A stretch of DNA of 64,000 nt, from NCBI RefSeq assembly GCF_001625365.1, contig NZ_LJJF01000001.1, positions 868,001-932,000 of the forward strand, read 5' to 3'. The stretch's first letter is position 1. Each line of letters starts with the position of its first letter. The translations under genes were made by a program, and so were the position numbers. This DNA comes from Streptomyces sp. MJM8645 (GTDB taxonomy: Bacteria; Actinomycetota; Actinomycetes; Streptomycetales; Streptomycetaceae). The notes beneath the pieces are model-generated. The model saw only the letters and a list, made by a program, of their open reading frames with translations. It had not been told where the DNA came from and did not search any database. This document shows, one piece after another, positions 61,787 through 64,000 of this stretch.

Positions 61787-62440
61787 GTGATCGGGGACCT
61801 GCTGCCGGACGCCGTCGTGACCGAGGTGTCCTACGACGACCCGCCGGAGGCCCGGCTGGAACCGGCCGAGGAGGCCGCCGTCGTCCAGGCGGTGGCCAAG
61901 CGCCGCCGGGAGTTCACCACCGTCCGCCACTGCGCCCGCACCGCCCTCAACCGCCTCGGCATCCCCTACCGCCCGCTGGTCCCCGGCCTGCGCGGTGCCC
62001 CGAGCTGGCCCGACGGCGTCGTCGGCAGCCTCACCCACTGCGAGGGCTTCCGAGCGGCGGCCGTCGCCCGCTCCGGCGACCTCGCCTCGGTCGGCATCGA
62101 CGCCGAGCCCGCCCTGCCGCTCCCGGACGACGTCCTGGACGTCATCGCGCTGCCCGAGGAGGGGAAGCGGATCGTCGACCTGCTCGCCGAGCACCCCGGC
62201 ACCCCGTGGGACCGCATCCTGTTCAGCGCCAAGGAGTCCGTGTACAAGGCGTGGTTCCCGCTCACCGAGCAGTTCCTGGACTTCAGCGAGGCCGACCTGG
62301 TCCTCTCCCCCGACGGCTCCTTCACCGCCCGCCTGCTGGTCCCCGGCCCGAACGTCAACGGCCGCCGCATCGAGGGCTTCGAGGGCCGCTGGGCCGTCGG
62401 TGACGGGCTGCTCGCCACCGCCATCGCGGTCGCCCGGTAG
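61787..62440 (+). CDS. Sfp-type 4'-phosphopantetheinyl transferase
   Basis: The 217-residue protein has the Sfp/EntD signatures GSLTHCEGFRAAAVA, VGIDAEP (Asp105/Glu107) and FSAKESVYKAW (Lys149, Glu150, Lys154). It transfers phosphopantetheine from CoA to a serine of carrier proteins. The ACP (Ser1733) and PCP (Ser2802) of the PTM synthase about 47 kb away are potential clients, though such enzymes serve the whole genome. The GTG at 61787 follows GGGAG. Confidence 0.92.
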   Translation: MIGDLLPDAVVTEVSYDDPPEARLEPAEEAAVVQAVAKRRREFTTVRHCARTALNRLGIPYRPLVPGLRGAPSWPDGVVGSLTHCEGFRAAAVARSGDLASVGIDAEPALPLPDDVLDVIALPEEGKRIVDLLAEHPGTPWDRILFSAKESVYKAWFPLTEQFLDFSEADLVLSPDGSFTARLLVPGPNVNGRRIEGFEGRWAVGDGLLATAIAVAR

Positions 62441-62481
62441 TCCGGCGCACCGACGACCGCACTCGGCATATCCTCGACCCC

Positions 62482-62865
62482 GTGACCGTGACCTATGTGA
62501 TAGCTGGCACCCGGATCCACACGCTGGACGACTTCTGGGACGTGGTCGGTGAGACCATCGGCAGCGACGGCTACTTCGGCCGGAACCTCGACGCCTTCGC
62601 CGACTGCCTGCGCGGCGGCTACGGCACCCCCGAGGACGGCGACTACCTGATCGAGTGGCGCGACCACGCGGTCTCCCGCCGCAACCTCGGCTACCCGGAG
62701 ACGGTCCGCCAGCTGGAACTGCGGCTGGCCCACTGCCACCCCGCCAACCGCGAGCACGTCCGCGCCGACCTCGCCGCCGCCCGGGCCGGCAAGGGGCCGA
62801 CGGTGTTCGACTGGCTGGTCCGGATCATCGAGGAGGAGCACCCGGGAGGCCTCCGACTGGCCTAA
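62482..62865 (+). CDS. Barstar-family protein
   Basis: The 127-residue protein has the barstar fold hallmarks IHTLDDFWDVVGETIG, YFGRNLDAFADCLRGG and LIEWRDHA. Barstar inhibits barnase-type ribonucleases by blocking the active site with an acidic helix. No barnase or other ribonuclease toxin gene is next to it, so it may be an orphan immunity protein or serve another ribonuclease. The GTG start has no strong ribosome site and lies 41 bp after the PPTase stop. Confidence 0.85.
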   Translation: MTVTYVIAGTRIHTLDDFWDVVGETIGSDGYFGRNLDAFADCLRGGYGTPEDGDYLIEWRDHAVSRRNLGYPETVRQLELRLAHCHPANREHVRADLAAARAGKGPTVFDWLVRIIEEEHPGGLRLA

Positions 62866-62890
62866 CGCCGCAACGCGCCGCCCCCGCACC

Positions 62891-63832
62891 TCACCGCAGC
62901 ACGTCCGACAGCCGGACGAAGCGCCGCCCCGCCGCCAGCAGCCCCGGCACCGCCGCCACCACCCCGGGGGCGGTGCCGCCGCCCGGGTGGTTCATGTGGC
63001 AGATCACGATCGCCCCCGGCGGGGCCGCCGCGAGCTCCTGCCGCACCTCGGCGGCGCTGAGCGTCGCCCCGCCGTCGCCGTTCACCGTGAAGCCCGCGGC
63101 GCGTTCCCCCAGGTCGGCGACCACCCGGGCGGCGACGTCGTCGTAGTGCGCGGTGCCGGAGCGGAAGAACCGCACCGGGTGGCCGAGCAGCCCGGCGAGC
63201 TTGTGCGCGTTGCCCGCGACCTCGTCGTACACCTCGCCGACGCCACCGGTGCCGGCGATGCCGTAGGCGGAGCGGCCGGTGACCGAGAGCGGGCGGTGGA
63301 CGGTGCCGTGGTTGCCGATCTCGAAGAGCGGATCGGCGGCAAGCTGCTTGAACACGTCCGGGTTGGCGTCGATCCAGCGGGCGTTCAGGAAGAGCGTGGC
63401 GGGGACGGAACGTTTCCGCAGGAAGTCGATCAGGTCGGCGTCGTACCCGTTCCCGCCGGGGCCGCCGCAGGCGTCGAAGGTGAGCGCCGTCGCGCTCTCG
63501 CCGGCGGGCAGCTTGGTGGTCACCCCGGTGACCTCCATCCCCCACTCCTTCGGCGCGGTGCCGACGTACCGGGCGATCAGCTCGGCCCGGGTCGGCTCCC
63601 GGCTCGCGGTCGCAGCGGTCGGGGCGGGCGGGGCGGGCGGGGCCGTCGTCGGGGGCTCCGACGGCGTCGCCTCCGATATCGCCGAGGCCCCGGAGGCCCC
63701 GGAGACCTCTGCGGCCGAAGCGGAGGCCTCCGGGGCTTCCGGGGCCGCCGCCCCGCCGCCCGCCGAGGACCCGCACCCCGCCAGCGTGCTCCCGGCCACC
63801 GCCGCCAGCAGCGCCCGCCGACTCAGTGCCAC
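62891..63832 (-). CDS. Polysaccharide deacetylase lipoprotein
   Basis: The 313-residue precursor has a twin-arginine start (SRRALLAAVAGSTLAGC) with lipobox Cys20, followed by an Ala/Ser/Pro linker (about 22-78). The NodB domain holds LTFDACGGPG (Asp120; the usual second Asp is Ala121) and the metal site HGTVH (175-179). It should deacetylate cell-wall or extracellular sugar polymers, although the TFDA variant is also found in members of unclear activity. The GTG at 63832 follows GGAGGAG by nine bases. Confidence 0.9.
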   Translation of the reverse strand: MALSRRALLAAVAGSTLAGCGSSAGGGAAAPEAPEASASAAEVSGASGASAISEATPSEPPTTAPPAPPAPTAATASREPTRAELIARYVGTAPKEWGMEVTGVTTKLPAGESATALTFDACGGPGGNGYDADLIDFLRKRSVPATLFLNARWIDANPDVFKQLAADPLFEIGNHGTVHRPLSVTGRSAYGIAGTGGVGEVYDEVAGNAHKLAGLLGHPVRFFRSGTAHYDDVAARVVADLGERAAGFTVNGDGGATLSAAEVRQELAAAPPGAIVICHMNHPGGGTAPGVVAAVPGLLAAGRRFVRLSDVLR

Positions 63833-64000
63833 ACCCGTCTCCTCCGCGATGACCCGATCCGCTCGTTATGAATATGAACGGACTAATCGTCATCGCCCGC
63901 AACTCGCCGACCCGGCCGACGCCGACCCCCTTCACCGACCCGCCCCCCGCCCGTGGGCCCCGGCTCACCCCTGATTCACCACCACGGGTAAGGAGCCGAA
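63833..64000. other. Terminal 168 bp, no gene recognised
   Basis: An A/T-richer patch (about 63865-63890) is the likely promoter of the deacetylase gene. The last 100 bases show no supported coding or structural element. Confidence 0.4.

Overview
The window is GC-rich (about 70 percent or more) actinomycete DNA. GTG starts are frequent, genes are tightly packed with ATGA/GTGA overlaps, and Shine-Dalgarno sites are GGAGG-like. Together with the gene families present (a DUF4157 toxin-like protein, TPR-type XRE regulators, a Sfp-type PPTase, many Tat/Sec-exported hydrolases) this points to Streptomyces or a close relative such as Kitasatospora. No rRNA, tRNA, CRISPR array, insertion sequence or phage was recognised.

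Region 1 (927-15505, minus strand) is a polycyclic tetramate macrolactam (PTM) gene cluster of the frontalamide/HSAF/ikarugamycin type. In transcription order it holds a sterol-desaturase-family hydroxylase, a 3080-residue KS-AT-DH-KR-ACP-C-A-PCP-TE synthase, two phytoene-desaturase-like flavoproteins and an alcohol-dehydrogenase-like reductase. The last four genes overlap one another by 4 to 14 bases. The adenylation domain reads as an ornithine code. The cluster ends at a strong bidirectional hairpin with no P450 in the operon. Upstream lie a 24-bp triple tandem repeat and an XRE-type regulator.

Region 2 (17678-33710) is accessory. It contains a secreted 1068-residue polypeptide joining an M4 endopeptidase to an M28 aminopeptidase and a chitin-binding module, a membrane protein and lipoprotein pair, a P450, a MerR/MFS divergent pair with a palindromic operator and an iron-box-like site, and two small enzymes. 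It also holds a secreted serine hydrolase, signalling and regulatory genes, a GNAT acetyltransferase, a HAD hydrolase, and a DUF4157 protein whose C-terminal tail is repeated as an orphan fragment about 5 kb upstream.

Region 3 (33779-52842) looks like a high-mannose N-glycan utilisation locus. It has a secreted GH85 endo-beta-N-acetylglucosaminidase, two different GH38 alpha-mannosidases, a GH5-like glycosidase, an ABC sugar importer, a LacI repressor, a ROK sugar kinase and mannose-6-phosphate isomerase. Two near-identical palindromes (consensus CTARACCGGTTYAG) sit at both divergent promoters; one of them is built into the last codons of the lacI gene.

Region 4 (52725-64000) is mixed housekeeping and accessory content: DUF2267, a thioesterase and partner, a secreted beta-propeller, a D-amino-acid-oxidase-like flavoprotein, a NUDIX protein preceded by a disrupted small ORF, a second secreted serine hydrolase, an expansin-like protein, a small secreted peptide, an SMP-30 protein next to an SDR remnant, a Sfp-type PPTase (able in principle to prime the PTM synthase), an orphan barstar and a lipoprotein polysaccharide deacetylase.
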